From contig JAFSRI010000051.1 in assembly GCA_017446155.1 (NCBI GenBank), forward strand, positions 1 through 42,751: a DNA stretch of 42,751 nucleotides, given 5' to 3'. The position numbers and the translations under genes are program-made. Below are positions 33,794-42,723 of this stretch, piece by piece. Under the pieces are notes generated by a model, which was not told where the DNA came from, ran no database searches, and saw only the letters and a list, made by a program, of their open reading frames with translations. Within the stretch, counting starts at the first letter, position 1; each line of letters starts with the position of its first letter. The stretch is from Clostridia bacterium (GTDB lineage: Bacteria; Bacillota; Clostridia; Oscillospirales; CAG-272).

Positions 33794-35401
33794 TTGGAAT
33801 TAAAATTTTATATTAACGGTCAACATATCACCAGAGCAGATTATAATTCCGTCGTGTCCGACAGCGTCGGCTATATTTGCTGCAAGTTTGAATTTTCAAA
33901 CGACTGGTCGGGTGTGGTAAAGACCGCTGTTTTCAGAAAAAACGATACGGTATATAACGTCGTTCTTACAGATGACGGAATAAATGCTGACAGCATGCCT
34001 GTTTTCTCGGACGGAAAATGGGAGGTGTCGGTTTTCGGCGGGTCGCTTTTGACAACTGACAGCGTAGAGATAAATGTAAAAAAATCCGGCTATGCCGAGG
34101 GTGACGCACCCGAGGCGCCGTCGCAGAGCGTATATGAAACATTGACGACGCTCATTTCTTTGTCTGATGAAAAAGCCGATAGTGCCGTAAGCACGGCAAA
34201 CGAGATAAAGGCTATGGCACAGTCCGGCAGTTTTAACGGTGATACGGGAAAATCCGCATATGAGATTGCTGTGGAACATGGGTTCTCAGGTAACGAACAA
34301 GCGTGGCTTGCGTCGCTTATAGGTAAAAAAGGCGATCGCGGAGCTGACGGCGACGACGGAACAGACGGACAAGACGGTGTCTCGCCGTCGGTTACGATAG
34401 CCGATATTACAAACGGGCACAGACTGACAATTACTGACAAAGACCATCCGTCGGGGCAAAGCGTTGATATTTTAAACGGCGCGGCGGGCACAAACGGGCA
34501 GGACGGCACGGACGGTGAGGACGGGGTATCTCCCGAGGTGAGCATAACAAGCATAACAAACGGACACAGAGTAACAATTACCGATAAAACTCATCAATCC
34601 GGGCAGAGTTTCGACGTGACAAACGGTGAGAACGGTACGAACGGACAAGACGGCGTCTCGCCGTCGGTAACGATAGCCGATATTACAAACGGGCACAGAC
34701 TGACGATTACAGACAAAGACCATCCGTCGGGGCAAAGCGTTGATATTTTAAACGGCGCGGCGGGCACAAACGGGCAGAACGGCACGGACGGTGAGGACGG
34801 GGTATCTCCCGAGGTGAGCATAACAAGCATAACAAACGGACACAGAGTAACAATTACCGACAAAACTCATCAATCCGGGCAGAGTTTCGACGTGACGAAC
34901 GGTGCAAACGGCGCGAACGGCACATCAGCTACGGTTACGGTAGGAAGTGTGACGACGGGAGCCGCCGGAACGCAGGCAAGTGTAACAAACTCCGGCACGG
35001 CAAGTGCGGCGGTGCTTGATTTTGTCATTCCGCGAGGAAACGACAGTTCGGTGACGGTTGACCAAGCGATCTCGGATCAAAGTTCAAATCCCGTGAGGAA
35101 CAGCGCGATAAGCGCGGCACTTTCAAGCAAACAGGGAAAAATTCTTGTATATAACAATCAAGAGGTGACGACAGTGATGTGGCATTTCGATTCAACTTAT
35201 TCGGGTTATCCGTATAAATGCTCGATACCGCTTTCTATGGCTGACGGAACGATGATACCCATAGTAATATTAGCGCCCGAGCAGGCGTTAAGCGGCAATT
35301 ATGCACCTGTTGCATCGAGCGAATCTCTGTTTGTATCAATTTATTCAAAAGTTAACACCGAGGCGTTTATCGTTCCGACGATTATCCTCATACCGACTTA
35401 A
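33794..35401 (+). CDS. Collagen-like, phage-tail-fibre-type repeat protein
   Basis: About 535 aa. The N-terminal ~85 residues form a beta domain resembling phage baseplate or appendage proteins. Next comes GKSAYEIAVEHGFSG-EQAWLASL, a motif common in phage tail and collagen-like proteins, then Gly-x-x collagen-like linkers alternating with two 92-aa repeats (34373-34924), and a distinct C-terminal domain. I start at TTG 33794 because GGAGG (33784-33788) is 5 nt upstream; an in-frame TTG at 33758 has worse spacing. No signal peptide, and no other phage structural genes are nearby. It may be an adapted tail-fibre protein in a contractile particle, or a surface adhesin. Confidence 0.72.
   Translation: MELKFYINGQHITRADYNSVVSDSVGYICCKFEFSNDWSGVVKTAVFRKNDTVYNVVLTDDGINADSMPVFSDGKWEVSVFGGSLLTTDSVEINVKKSGYAEGDAPEAPSQSVYETLTTLISLSDEKADSAVSTANEIKAMAQSGSFNGDTGKSAYEIAVEHGFSGNEQAWLASLIGKKGDRGADGDDGTDGQDGVSPSVTIADITNGHRLTITDKDHPSGQSVDILNGAAGTNGQDGTDGEDGVSPEVSITSITNGHRVTITDKTHQSGQSFDVTNGENGTNGQDGVSPSVTIADITNGHRLTITDKDHPSGQSVDILNGAAGTNGQNGTDGEDGVSPEVSITSITNGHRVTITDKTHQSGQSFDVTNGANGANGTSATVTVGSVTTGAAGTQASVTNSGTASAAVLDFVIPRGNDSSVTVDQAISDQSSNPVRNSAISAALSSKQGKILVYNNQEVTTVMWHFDSTYSGYPYKCSIPLSMADGTMIPIVILAPEQALSGNYAPVASSESLFVSIYSKVNTEAFIVPTIILIPT
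34373..34924 (+). repeat. Two tandem 276-bp coding repeats
   Basis: Two near-identical in-frame units (34373-34648, 34649-34924) each encode 92 aa made of two related halves (49 and 43 aa), both with the form DGVSP-V-I--ITNGHR-TITDK. The DNA identity is very high, so copy number can change by recombination. Confidence 0.88.
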
Positions 35402-35413
35402 TGAGGTGACCAT

Positions 35414-35716
35414 ATGACAGGACAGACAAACGCGATTATTATGAATTACGGCGCGGGGGCAAAACTGCATGCGCCGACGATCTCGGTTTCGGGCAGCACG
35501 CTTACTATTACAAATCCCGCGGAAAACGGTGACTTTTGCACCGGTTATAACGTATATAAGTCCGGTACTTTTGCTTTTTCGGTGACAGAATCTACCGTTA
35601 ATTTGAATGACTATTTTACGGTAAAAATGGCATATCTGCTGACGGCAAGATGTACGGGGGAGGGTATGACCGAAAGTGACGCGTCAAACAACGCAATTTA
35701 CAGAAAATTATCATAA
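35414..35716 (+). CDS. Small beta-rich partner of the collagen-like protein
   Basis: A 100-aa protein of beta-strand character (PTISVSGSTLTITNPAENG, then YNVYKSG), like a single fibronectin-III-type or Ig-like fold. GAGGTG lies 7 nt before the ATG and 12 nt separate it from the collagen-like gene, so the two are co-expressed. Function unknown; it may cap or anchor the fibre. Confidence 0.65.
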   Translation: MTGQTNAIIMNYGAGAKLHAPTISVSGSTLTITNPAENGDFCTGYNVYKSGTFAFSVTESTVNLNDYFTVKMAYLLTARCTGEGMTESDASNNAIYRKLS

Positions 35717-35852
35717 ATAACAAAACTATTTGAAATACTGTTTTTACATATGACGGCATAAATACATTTTTGTTTTTTTTAATCCTCATGTTTACGGGGA
35801 TTAAAAGTTAAACATTGATTTAAAATCAATATAAAAAAGTGCGGCTCAGATA

Positions 35853-35881
35853 TTGAAAAAGGCGTCGTAATATGATAATAT
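35853..35881 (+). promoter_or_regulatory. Possible sigma-A promoter of the second GH78-like gene
   Basis: TTGAAA (35853-35858) and TAATAT (35876-35881) are 17 bp apart with an extended TG. The 257-nt gap also contains a 9-bp inverted repeat (35777-35785 / 35798-35806) without a downstream T-run. Confidence 0.5.
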
Positions 35882-35973
35882 TTTGTTGAAATAAATTTAT
35901 AAAACCGAAAAAGACGAAAAATGCATAGCTTTTCACTTCAACGGTTTAAAAGCAATTATTATCGGAGGGAAAT

Positions 35974-37950
35974 ATGGCAAAATGGATTTGGTACCCGGGG
36001 GATTTTGAACTGTATCATGCGATGCTGGTAAATAATCGCCGTGAAAAAAGAGGCATGTTTTATTCACCCATGTGGAGGGTTGACGCGCCGAACAGGAATA
36101 TGCGATTCTATAAAATCGCTGTCTTGGAGAAACCTGAGTTTATTCGTGTAATAGCAAACTCACCGGACACGGAACTTGTGATAAACGGCACAAAACACCC
36201 GATAAATGAGAAAATAAAACTTGAACCCGGGAGAAATTTTATAAAAGTTTCCGTTTTTGCTCCCGCTACGTTCCCATGCGTCTATTGCGAGGGTGAAACG
36301 TTTGCCTCAGACGAAAGCTGGATGACGGCTACATTCGGAGCAGGGGATAAAAACGTCGGGACAAATGAAATGTATATTTCCCCGGACGACGACCCGACGG
36401 TTTTTAAGTTTTCATACAAAACTGTTTATCCCGTATCCTCGGAAAGAGTGAAAGACGGGACTTTATACGATTTCGGAAAAGAACTCATGGGTAAGTTGGT
36501 CTTAGAAAGTGCAGGTTGCCCGCCGCAGTCGCTTTTCGCCGTTTACGGCGAATCGCGCGCGGAAGCACTCGACCCGGAAAATGCCGAGATAAACGAACGT
36601 TTTGAGTTTACCGGCGAAAAGACGACGCTGCGTTCGCGCGCCTGCCGATATGTATATATCGGCGGCGACTGCGGCGGGCTTGACGTTTCATATGAATATG
36701 AGTATTTGCCGATAGAGTATAAAGGTAAATTTGAATGTGACGACGAGCTGATAAACAAAATATGGCAGATAAGCCGATATACGTTTGAATTAAATACAAG
36801 AGAAGCGTATTTTGACGGCATCAAGCGCGACAGATGGATATGGGCGGGCGACGCATATCAAAGTTATTTTGTCAATTTTTATCTGACAGGTGACAAAGAT
36901 ACTGTTCGCCGCACGACGAAAATGCTGCGCGGAACGGGCAAGATGTATCAGCATATAAATACCATCGTCGATTATACGCTTTACTGGATAATCGGTATTT
37001 GGGATTATTATTATTTCACGGGGGATAAAGACTTTGTGAGAGATATTTTCCCTGAAACGAAAGAAATATGGGAACTTATTTATGACAGAGTGGATGAACG
37101 CGGATATATTATAGGCAATCCCAAAAAAGGCGATTGGACGTTTGTTGACTGGGCGGACACGGCAAATCGGGGAACGGTTTGCGCAGAGCAGATATTGCTT
37201 TGCGCGGCATATAGTGCATTTGCAAAAATATGCCGGCTTCTCGGAAAAGACGAAGGCGAATATCAAAAAAAGGCTGACGAGCTTGCAAAGAATATAACGC
37301 GCGATTTCTGGCGTGAGGAAAAAGGTGCGTTCGTTGATTGTATAGATAACGAAGAAAGAGTTGACGTAGTTACGCGTCACGCAAATATCTTTGCGCTTAG
37401 ATACGGCGTCGCCGACGAACATATGAAAAAACGTATAATAGAATGCGTTATAAAAAATGACGCAATACCCAGAATTACCACGCCGTATTTTGAATTTTTC
37501 GAGCTTGACGCGATGTGTGAGATAGGCGAAACGGATTATTTTTCCGATATGTTGCACAGTTACTGGGGCGGAATGGTGAAACTCGGCGCGACGACGTTCT
37601 GGGAGGAATTCGACCCGACGCAACAGGGAAATGAACATTTTGAGATGTATTCAAACAAATTCGGCAGAAGTCTTTGTCATGCCTGGGCAAGCTCGCCTAT
37701 ATATTTGCTTGGCAAATATGTGCTCGGTGTTCGGCCCACATCTGCCGCGTATAAGACGTTCGACGTCGTCCCGAATACTCTCGGGCTTAATGAAATAAGC
37801 GGCAGAGTCCCGGTGCTTGACGGATACGTCGATGTTAAAATGAACAACGGCACAGTAGAAGTGCTGACCGACGTTGAGGGCGGAACGCTTGTGATAGGAA
37901 AAAAACGCATTCCGCTGACAGCGGGAAAAGCCGTGAAAGCGGATGTATAA
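35974..37950 (+). CDS. GH78-family alpha-L-rhamnosidase-like protein
   Basis: A 658-aa cytosolic glycosidase. Beta domains (to ~250) precede the (alpha/alpha)6 barrel. YFDGIKRDRWIWAGD (279-293) is the GH78 general-acid region, TTFWEEFD the general-base region, and LCHAWASSPIYLLGKYVLGVRP the C-terminal-domain junction typical of bacterial rhamnosidases. GGAGGG precedes the ATG. It is only moderately similar to the other GH78-like protein, so the two are not a recent duplication. Probable role: releasing terminal rhamnose from plant glycosides or pectic fragments; substrate not shown. Confidence 0.85.
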   Translation: MAKWIWYPGDFELYHAMLVNNRREKRGMFYSPMWRVDAPNRNMRFYKIAVLEKPEFIRVIANSPDTELVINGTKHPINEKIKLEPGRNFIKVSVFAPATFPCVYCEGETFASDESWMTATFGAGDKNVGTNEMYISPDDDPTVFKFSYKTVYPVSSERVKDGTLYDFGKELMGKLVLESAGCPPQSLFAVYGESRAEALDPENAEINERFEFTGEKTTLRSRACRYVYIGGDCGGLDVSYEYEYLPIEYKGKFECDDELINKIWQISRYTFELNTREAYFDGIKRDRWIWAGDAYQSYFVNFYLTGDKDTVRRTTKMLRGTGKMYQHINTIVDYTLYWIIGIWDYYYFTGDKDFVRDIFPETKEIWELIYDRVDERGYIIGNPKKGDWTFVDWADTANRGTVCAEQILLCAAYSAFAKICRLLGKDEGEYQKKADELAKNITRDFWREEKGAFVDCIDNEERVDVVTRHANIFALRYGVADEHMKKRIIECVIKNDAIPRITTPYFEFFELDAMCEIGETDYFSDMLHSYWGGMVKLGATTFWEEFDPTQQGNEHFEMYSNKFGRSLCHAWASSPIYLLGKYVLGVRPTSAAYKTFDVVPNTLGLNEISGRVPVLDGYVDVKMNNGTVEVLTDVEGGTLVIGKKRIPLTAGKAVKADV

Positions 37951-37955
37951 AATAA

Positions 37956-37980
37956 CGGGCGCGATTTCGCGCCCGCTTTT
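37956..37980 (+). terminator. Terminator after the second GH78-like gene
   Basis: A 9-bp GC-rich stem (CGGGCGCGA 37956-37964 / TCGCGCCCG 37967-37975) is followed by CTTTT, 5 nt after the stop. Confidence 0.75.
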
Positions 37981-38032
37981 AAAAACCTTAATTGCTGCAT
38001 CATTGCTAAGTAATATTTTTCTATATGAAACA

Positions 38033-38056
38033 AAAAAGAGCCGCGCGGCTCTTTTT
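38033..38056. terminator. Palindromic terminator overlapping a stop codon
   Basis: A perfect 24-bp palindrome (AAAAAGAGCCGC / GCGGCTCTTTTT) can terminate on both strands. Its last two bases are part of the stop codon of the minus-strand regulator gene. Confidence 0.85.
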
Positions 38057-38834
38057 ATTTTGTCATCAAGTTTTTGAGCTCCATGCGCTGCTCGGCGCAA
38101 GCATATGCGCGCTCATAATCGCCTGTGTGTTTAAGACACGTTTCAAGATCGGTAAGAATATAAAATTCGCACACGGCGCCGATTTGCTTCGCCTCGGAAA
38201 AAAGCGTCCCGAGTTTCTTTTCGGCGTCGGAATATTTGCCTTGCGCCATAAGGCTGCGCGCTTCCAAGTGCCGTTGTGTAACTGACGATTTTTCGTTTAT
38301 TGCCATGGCATAGTCGGCGACGTCGGCTGTAATTGCCGTTTTCTCGCGACCGAGAATGGCTGATGAAATAGAAATATATCTTTTGGCGGAGTCGGCGACC
38401 GCACATGCAAACGGCGACCCTTCCGACAAAGCGACGCATTTTTCAAAATATTCGGTGGATGAAAGCAACTCGCACTTTTCAAAGCTCGCTTTTCCAAGCG
38501 CAAAACAGCACATGCAAGTAAGCAGCTTGCCCTCGCTGTCATTCGCGTCGCCCAATAGTTCAAGACATTTTTCATATTCGCCGGAGCAAAACGCATCATC
38601 TATCGATTTTCGTTTTGAAATTCGCATAAATGCGCTTAGGTCGTCCGTTTCGGAAATGAGATATTCGACGGGGACGTTGAGTTTTTTTGCCAGATATGTC
38701 AGCGTAGAGATGGAAGGGTTTGCGACGCCGTTTTCTATTTGACTTAACATATTGCGCGTAATCTCTTCGCCCGCAATTTCGGCTTGCGTAAGGCCGAGCC
38801 CGCGGCGCAGGTTTTTAATTTTTTCGCCTGTCAT
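38055..38834 (-). CDS. XRE-family regulator with C-terminal TPR-like domain
   Basis: A 259-aa transcription regulator. The N-terminal helix-turn-helix (about 5-60: LTQAEIAG, then MLSQIENG and PSISTLTYLAKKL) is followed by helical TPR-like repeats (~70-255), an arrangement seen in peptide-responsive RRNPP-type regulators. No peptide gene is visible next to it. An inverted repeat over its own promoter suggests autoregulation. GAGGTGG lies before the ATG. The call of peptide control is inference. Confidence 0.82.
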   Translation of the reverse strand: MTGEKIKNLRRGLGLTQAEIAGEEITRNMLSQIENGVANPSISTLTYLAKKLNVPVEYLISETDDLSAFMRISKRKSIDDAFCSGEYEKCLELLGDANDSEGKLLTCMCCFALGKASFEKCELLSSTEYFEKCVALSEGSPFACAVADSAKRYISISSAILGREKTAITADVADYAMAINEKSSVTQRHLEARSLMAQGKYSDAEKKLGTLFSEAKQIGAVCEFYILTDLETCLKHTGDYERAYACAEQRMELKNLMTK

Positions 38835-38845
38835 TTTGCCACCTC

Positions 38846-38899
38846 AATGTAAAATGTATTTACATTTTTGATTATATATCGCGAAAAAAGATTTGTCAA
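38846..38899 (-). promoter_or_regulatory. Promoter and probable operator of the XRE regulator
   Basis: On the minus strand TTGACA (38894-38899) and TATAAT (38871-38876) are 17 bp apart. An 8-bp inverted repeat AATGTAAA / TTTACATT (38846-38853, 38859-38866) covers the expected start site, where a repressor would block transcription. Confidence 0.78.
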
Positions 38900-38919
38900 T
38901 ACGCGTTTTAGGGCAGATT

Positions 38920-39843
38920 TTATTCAAACACCGTGCCGACGGTTTTCGGGCAAACGTCTGGCGAATAGAGCCATGAATCCATGTGGTCGCCGGTAAAGAA
39001 GTATTCGGGCGGGCGTACCTCGACGGGAGATGTGAAACTGTCAACGAGTACGAGCTTTATTTTCATTTTTTCGGGTATTATGTTTTTTATGTAAACGGTG
39101 GCGTTTTGCCCGACTTTGACGCCGTCGGTGTATTCAGCCAAGCCTGCAAGGTTCGGCGTCAGTTCTATGAATATTCCGTATGGTTCGATGCTTCGCACAA
39201 TGCCGGGTACAGTTTGCCCTATCTGAAATTTGTCGGCGTTCTCGCGCCAAGTGCCGAGCAGTTCTTTGTGGGTGACGGAGATTCGATTCATGTCGCGATC
39301 GACGCTTTTTATCGCGGTTTTGATGAACATTCCGGGGAAGAATCTGTCCCGCGGATGAGATATGCGCGAAACGGAGATGCAGTCTATCGACAGCAGTGAC
39401 ACAATACCGCATCCGACGTCGACAAACGCCCCGAACGGTTCGAGATGCGTTACCCCCGCGCTTATCACGTCGCCGGGGGAAGAAAGAAGCAGATAATTAT
39501 TCAGGCATTCCATCTGTGCCTCGCGCCGGGAAAGCATCGCTACCTGCTCACCATGCAGTCGCTCTACCCCCATCACTTTAAAGCACACCGATTTTCCAAC
39601 GCGCGTTATCACAGCTATATCTTTTATTTCGCTTCCGTCGGCGTTGTATGCCGCCTCGTTTCGCTCGATAATCCCTCTCATACAGCCGAGATCGAGCGAC
39701 AGCGACATGTTTTCGTCGCATACCGTGGCTTTCGCTTCAAGTATCCGTCCGCTTGTCGCCGCTTTTTCTATCGTTGCCGTTGTGTAAAAGCATTCGTTTT
39801 CCGCCGTGCAGAATCCTTCCGGTTTGTATATACTTTGATTCAT
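38920..39843 (-). CDS. S1 RNA-binding domain protein (RpsA-like)
   Basis: A 307-aa cytosolic protein with two clear S1 OB-fold domains (about 120-194, GDVISAGVTHLEPFGAFVDVG; and 206-268, GQTVPGIVRSIEPYGIFIEL) and a more diverged first one (~25-105). Likely binds RNA and may act in translation or mRNA turnover. Shorter than ribosomal protein S1 of Proteobacteria, but in the range of Clostridial S1-like proteins. GGAGG lies before the ATG. Single gene. Confidence 0.82.
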   Translation of the reverse strand: MNQSIYKPEGFCTAENECFYTTATIEKAATSGRILEAKATVCDENMSLSLDLGCMRGIIERNEAAYNADGSEIKDIAVITRVGKSVCFKVMGVERLHGEQVAMLSRREAQMECLNNYLLLSSPGDVISAGVTHLEPFGAFVDVGCGIVSLLSIDCISVSRISHPRDRFFPGMFIKTAIKSVDRDMNRISVTHKELLGTWRENADKFQIGQTVPGIVRSIEPYGIFIELTPNLAGLAEYTDGVKVGQNATVYIKNIIPEKMKIKLVLVDSFTSPVEVRPPEYFFTGDHMDSWLYSPDVCPKTVGTVFE

Positions 39844-39919
39844 AGTTTTATTTCCTCCGTTTTTTTGTTTTCGCTTAATTCTATGCGCGCGGAAAATAAA
39901 ATATGAACGCTTGCCGCGC

Positions 39920-39948
39920 TTGACACGGCATGGGTTTTATAATATAAT
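39920..39948 (+). promoter_or_regulatory. Sigma-A promoter of the GNAT-kinase unit
   Basis: TTGACA (39920-39925) and TATAAT (39943-39948) are 17 bp apart. The rest of the 356-nt gap (39949-40199) would be a ~240-nt leader. It holds a short basic open frame (39995-40180, TTG start) that I do not accept as a gene, and no clear terminator. Confidence 0.8.
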
Positions 39949-40199
39949 TTAATGTAAGACGAAAAAACGCCGATATGAGTTTATCGCCAAGAGGTTGTAC
40001 TGCTTTGAAATGGAACCGGACAAAAAAATGAGTTTTTCAAATGCGGTAACGGCAAAAAGCAGCTTTTATCACAGAGCGGGAATAAAACGCAAAAGCAACG
40101 GCAAAGCGCATGGAAAAATGCGGAAGAAGCAATTAAATGAAAAGCGGCGGCGAAAAAATGAAGTGAAATTTTACGTTTAAAACGTAAGGAGCGAAAAAA

Positions 40200-40649
40200 A
40201 TGCCCATAATAAGAAAAATGAACGCAAATGACAAAGAAAAAATAATAGATATGATGCGTGGGTTTTATGCGTCGGAGGCGGTTTTGACGAACGGATCTGA
40301 GGAGATATTTTCGGCTGACGTTGACGAATGTGTTTCATCAAGTCCATATGCTGAGGGGTATGTTATAGAGGACGAAGGGGAGATCATCGGTTATTCGATG
40401 GTTGCGAAGAGTTATTCGACCGAGTTCGGCCGAAGGTGCGTTTGGATAGAGGATCTGTTTATAAAGGAAGGGCATCGCGGGGAAGGACTCGGAACGAAAA
40501 TGATAAAACATGTCGAGAGTTTATATCCGGGGGCTCTTATAAGGCTTGAAGCCGAGGCTGAAAACGAGCGCGCGATACGTGTTTATAAAAAATGCGGCTT
40601 TGAAGAGATGCCGTATATGGAACTTAAAAAGTTCAGCGGGGAAAAATGA
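40200..40649 (+). CDS. GNAT-family N-acetyltransferase
   Basis: A 149-aa acetyl-CoA-dependent acetyltransferase. Motif A, IEDLFIKEGHRGEGLGTKMI (about 81-100), has the R-G-x-G-L/I-G acetyl-CoA loop; NERAIRVYKKCGFEE follows as motif B. AAGGAG is 7-8 nt before the ATG. One base separates it from the next gene. Acceptor unknown. Confidence 0.87.
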   Translation: MPIIRKMNANDKEKIIDMMRGFYASEAVLTNGSEEIFSADVDECVSSSPYAEGYVIEDEGEIIGYSMVAKSYSTEFGRRCVWIEDLFIKEGHRGEGLGTKMIKHVESLYPGALIRLEAEAENERAIRVYKKCGFEEMPYMELKKFSGEK

Positions 40650-40650
40650 T

Positions 40651-41202
40651 ATGAAGCTTGTTTTTCTGATAGGCGACGCGGCGGTAGGCAAAATGACCGT
40701 GGGGCAGGAGCTTATGAAAATAACGGATTTGAGATTGTTCCATAATCACATGACGATAGAGCCGGTCATCGAAATATTCGGCTATTACGAGCCGAAAACG
40801 ATATTCGCTTTGCGCGAGGATATATTCAAAGGGTTTGCCGCGTCCGATAATTACGGAATGATATTTACGTATATGTGGGCGTTCGATATGCAAAGCGATT
40901 GGGATTATATCGAACACGTAAAAGAAATATTCGCGCCTTACGGAACCGAATTTTATTACGTCGAGCTTATTGCTCCGCAAAGCGTTCGGCTCGAACGCAA
41001 CGTAAGCGAAAATCGGCTTAAAAACAAACCGTCGAAGCGCAACATCGAAGAATCGCGCGAACGACTGCTCGGCGACGACGAAAAATATCGCTGCGTAAGC
41101 TACGAAGGCGAAATTAAATTCGATAATTATTTCAGAATTGAAAATTCCGGAATATCCGCGGCGGAAGCGGCAAGAATGATAAAAGAAAAATTCGATTTGT
41201 AA
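40651..41202 (+). CDS. P-loop NTPase, small-molecule kinase-like
   Basis: A 183-aa protein with a Walker A loop GDAAVGKMT (8-16) and a nucleoside- or shikimate-kinase-like layout: strand, P-loop, helix, and a later Arg-rich lid (NVSENRLKNKPSKRN). The frame is open further upstream inside the GNAT gene, but homology and coupling favour the ATG at 40651. It is translationally linked to the acetyltransferase (1-nt gap). Substrate unknown. Confidence 0.78.
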   Translation: MKLVFLIGDAAVGKMTVGQELMKITDLRLFHNHMTIEPVIEIFGYYEPKTIFALREDIFKGFAASDNYGMIFTYMWAFDMQSDWDYIEHVKEIFAPYGTEFYYVELIAPQSVRLERNVSENRLKNKPSKRNIEESRERLLGDDEKYRCVSYEGEIKFDNYFRIENSGISAAEAARMIKEKFDL

Positions 41203-41242
41203 ACGCTCGTGTTTCACATATCGACGAAAGGAGGCGCGGGAC

Positions 41243-42448
41243 ATGAAAAGAAAATTGTTAATCGTAGGGATAACGATGAACGCGGCGGGAAGCGAAAGGT
41301 CGTTTCTTGAATTTGCCGAAAACATAGATTATTCAGAATGGGACGTGACGCTGCTGCTTGCAAAAGCAGCGGGCGAGTTTATGCATCTCGTGCCGAAACA
41401 AATAAACGTAAAGGAAATGGACGGCGGCGAGATTTTCCTTATCGATAGAAGCAACGCGAAAAAAATAATCTTCAATAATTATATAAAGAAGAACCCATTA
41501 AGAGTTTTTCCGCTCGGCGTTTCGGTTCTTGAAATATTGTTTTCCCGCGGGAGAAAAAGAACATATGCAAAAAACCGTCTGTGGCTGAAAGTCATGAAAA
41601 CAATGCCGAAATTTACGGGCGAATACGACGCTGCGATAGCTTATTGGGGCGACAGAACGATGTTCTATACGGCGGATAAGGTAAACGCGAAAAGAAAAAT
41701 AACGTGGCTTCATTTTGATTTTAACGAGCCGCCGCGCGAAAAAAAACTTTATGAAAAGTATTTTTTGAAGTTCGACAAAGTCGTCACCGTTTCAAAGCGC
41801 ATCGAGCAGACGCTTGTTGACGAGATACCGTCAATTTCAAACATAGTGATGACGGTGGAAAATTTTATCAATGAAAAAAAGATAAGACGTCTGTCGGAAG
41901 AGGAGTGTTTGCTTGACGGAGAAAAAGAAGCGATAAAGCTATTGACGGTTGGGCGAATATGCGAACAAAAGGGTTATGATATGGCGATGCCGGCAGTAAA
42001 ACGACTGCTCGACGAGGGATATAATATAAAATGGTATATCATAGGTCAAGGCGAAGGCGAGTATTATGAAACACTGAAAAGGAAGGTTTCGGCGGACGGC
42101 GCACTTGTGAAAAAAGTGATTTTCCTCGGCACGACCGACAATCCGTATAAATATATGCGCGCGAGCGATATATACTTTCAGCCGTCGCGTCACGAAGGAA
42201 AGCCGATAGCGGTAGAAGAAGCGAAGATACTGTGCAAGCCGATTGTTGTAACAGCGTTCACATCTGCCGAAGAACAACTGAGATCCTGTGCGCTTGGTGC
42301 GATAGTTGAAATATCCGAGGACGGTATTTACGGGGGATTGAAAACACTTATAGACGACGCCGAAAAAAGAAATTTGCTTGTAAAAACGCTTAATGATGAA
42401 AAAGCATATACAGAAAATAGTGAAACGGTTAGGAATATTTTGACATAA
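41243..42448 (+). CDS. GT4-family glycosyltransferase
   Basis: A 401-aa GT-B-fold enzyme. The N-terminal acceptor domain has a Gly-rich start (GITMNAAGSERS) and the C-terminal donor domain reads LLTVGRICEQKGYD, then the E-x7-E-like motif SRHEGKPIAVEEAKILCKPIV (~312-332), typical of GT4 retaining transferases. AAAGGAGG is 8 nt before the ATG. It may be co-transcribed with the two genes before it (40-nt gap) and probably acts in capsule, glycolipid or other surface glycan synthesis. No other glycan genes are visible before the rRNA operon. Confidence 0.86.
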   Translation: MKRKLLIVGITMNAAGSERSFLEFAENIDYSEWDVTLLLAKAAGEFMHLVPKQINVKEMDGGEIFLIDRSNAKKIIFNNYIKKNPLRVFPLGVSVLEILFSRGRKRTYAKNRLWLKVMKTMPKFTGEYDAAIAYWGDRTMFYTADKVNAKRKITWLHFDFNEPPREKKLYEKYFLKFDKVVTVSKRIEQTLVDEIPSISNIVMTVENFINEKKIRRLSEEECLLDGEKEAIKLLTVGRICEQKGYDMAMPAVKRLLDEGYNIKWYIIGQGEGEYYETLKRKVSADGALVKKVIFLGTTDNPYKYMRASDIYFQPSRHEGKPIAVEEAKILCKPIVVTAFTSAEEQLRSCALGAIVEISEDGIYGGLKTLIDDAEKRNLLVKTLNDEKAYTENSETVRNILT

Positions 42449-42524
42449 ATGCGAAAAAACACATATGGGTTTTCGGCTTCTCGAAAAATATGTCAAAATT
42501 TTTTGAAAAAATTTAAAAAAACAC

Positions 42525-42553
42525 TTGACAATAAAGTTGAGTTGTGATAATAT
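42525..42553 (+). promoter_or_regulatory. rRNA operon promoter
   Basis: TTGACA (42525-42530) with a -10 of TAATAT (42548-42553, 17-bp spacing) in overlapping TATAAT-like sequence; the strict TATAAT at 42551-42556 would give 20 bp. An A-rich stretch upstream (42496-42522) resembles an UP element. Confidence 0.7.
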
Positions 42554-42723
42554 AATCAAGCGCCGCGAGAGAGCGGAGCGAAAACGGTCCTTGAAAATTG
42601 AACAACGAAGCAAAGAAACAAAGAATCTCGTTAAGAAACTTTGATACTCGAAAAGTAAAGAAGAGCAAGAAAGAATTAAAAGCTTTAAATAAGGTATTAA
42701 CGCCGGAAGGCGATAATATACAA
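42554..42723 (+). other. 16S rRNA precursor leader
   Basis: About 170 nt between the promoter and mature 16S. It contains GGTCCTTGAAAATTGAACAA, the type of sequence found in rRNA leaders and spacers of Bacillota, where it takes part in processing stems and antitermination. No gene. Confidence 0.65.

Noticed and set aside
35777..35806. Terminator after the collagen-like operon
   Set aside because: The 9-bp stem is preceded, not followed, by the T-run on the plus strand, and no minus-strand gene ends there.
31295..37950. Prophage
   Set aside because: Only one tail-fibre-like protein and a small partner are phage-like; no integrase, capsid, terminase, portal or lysis gene is present.
39995..40180. 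A 61-residue basic open frame with a TTG start in the leader of the GNAT gene
   Set aside because: GAGG touches the start codon, the composition is low-complexity Lys/Arg from A-rich DNA, and no family is recognised.
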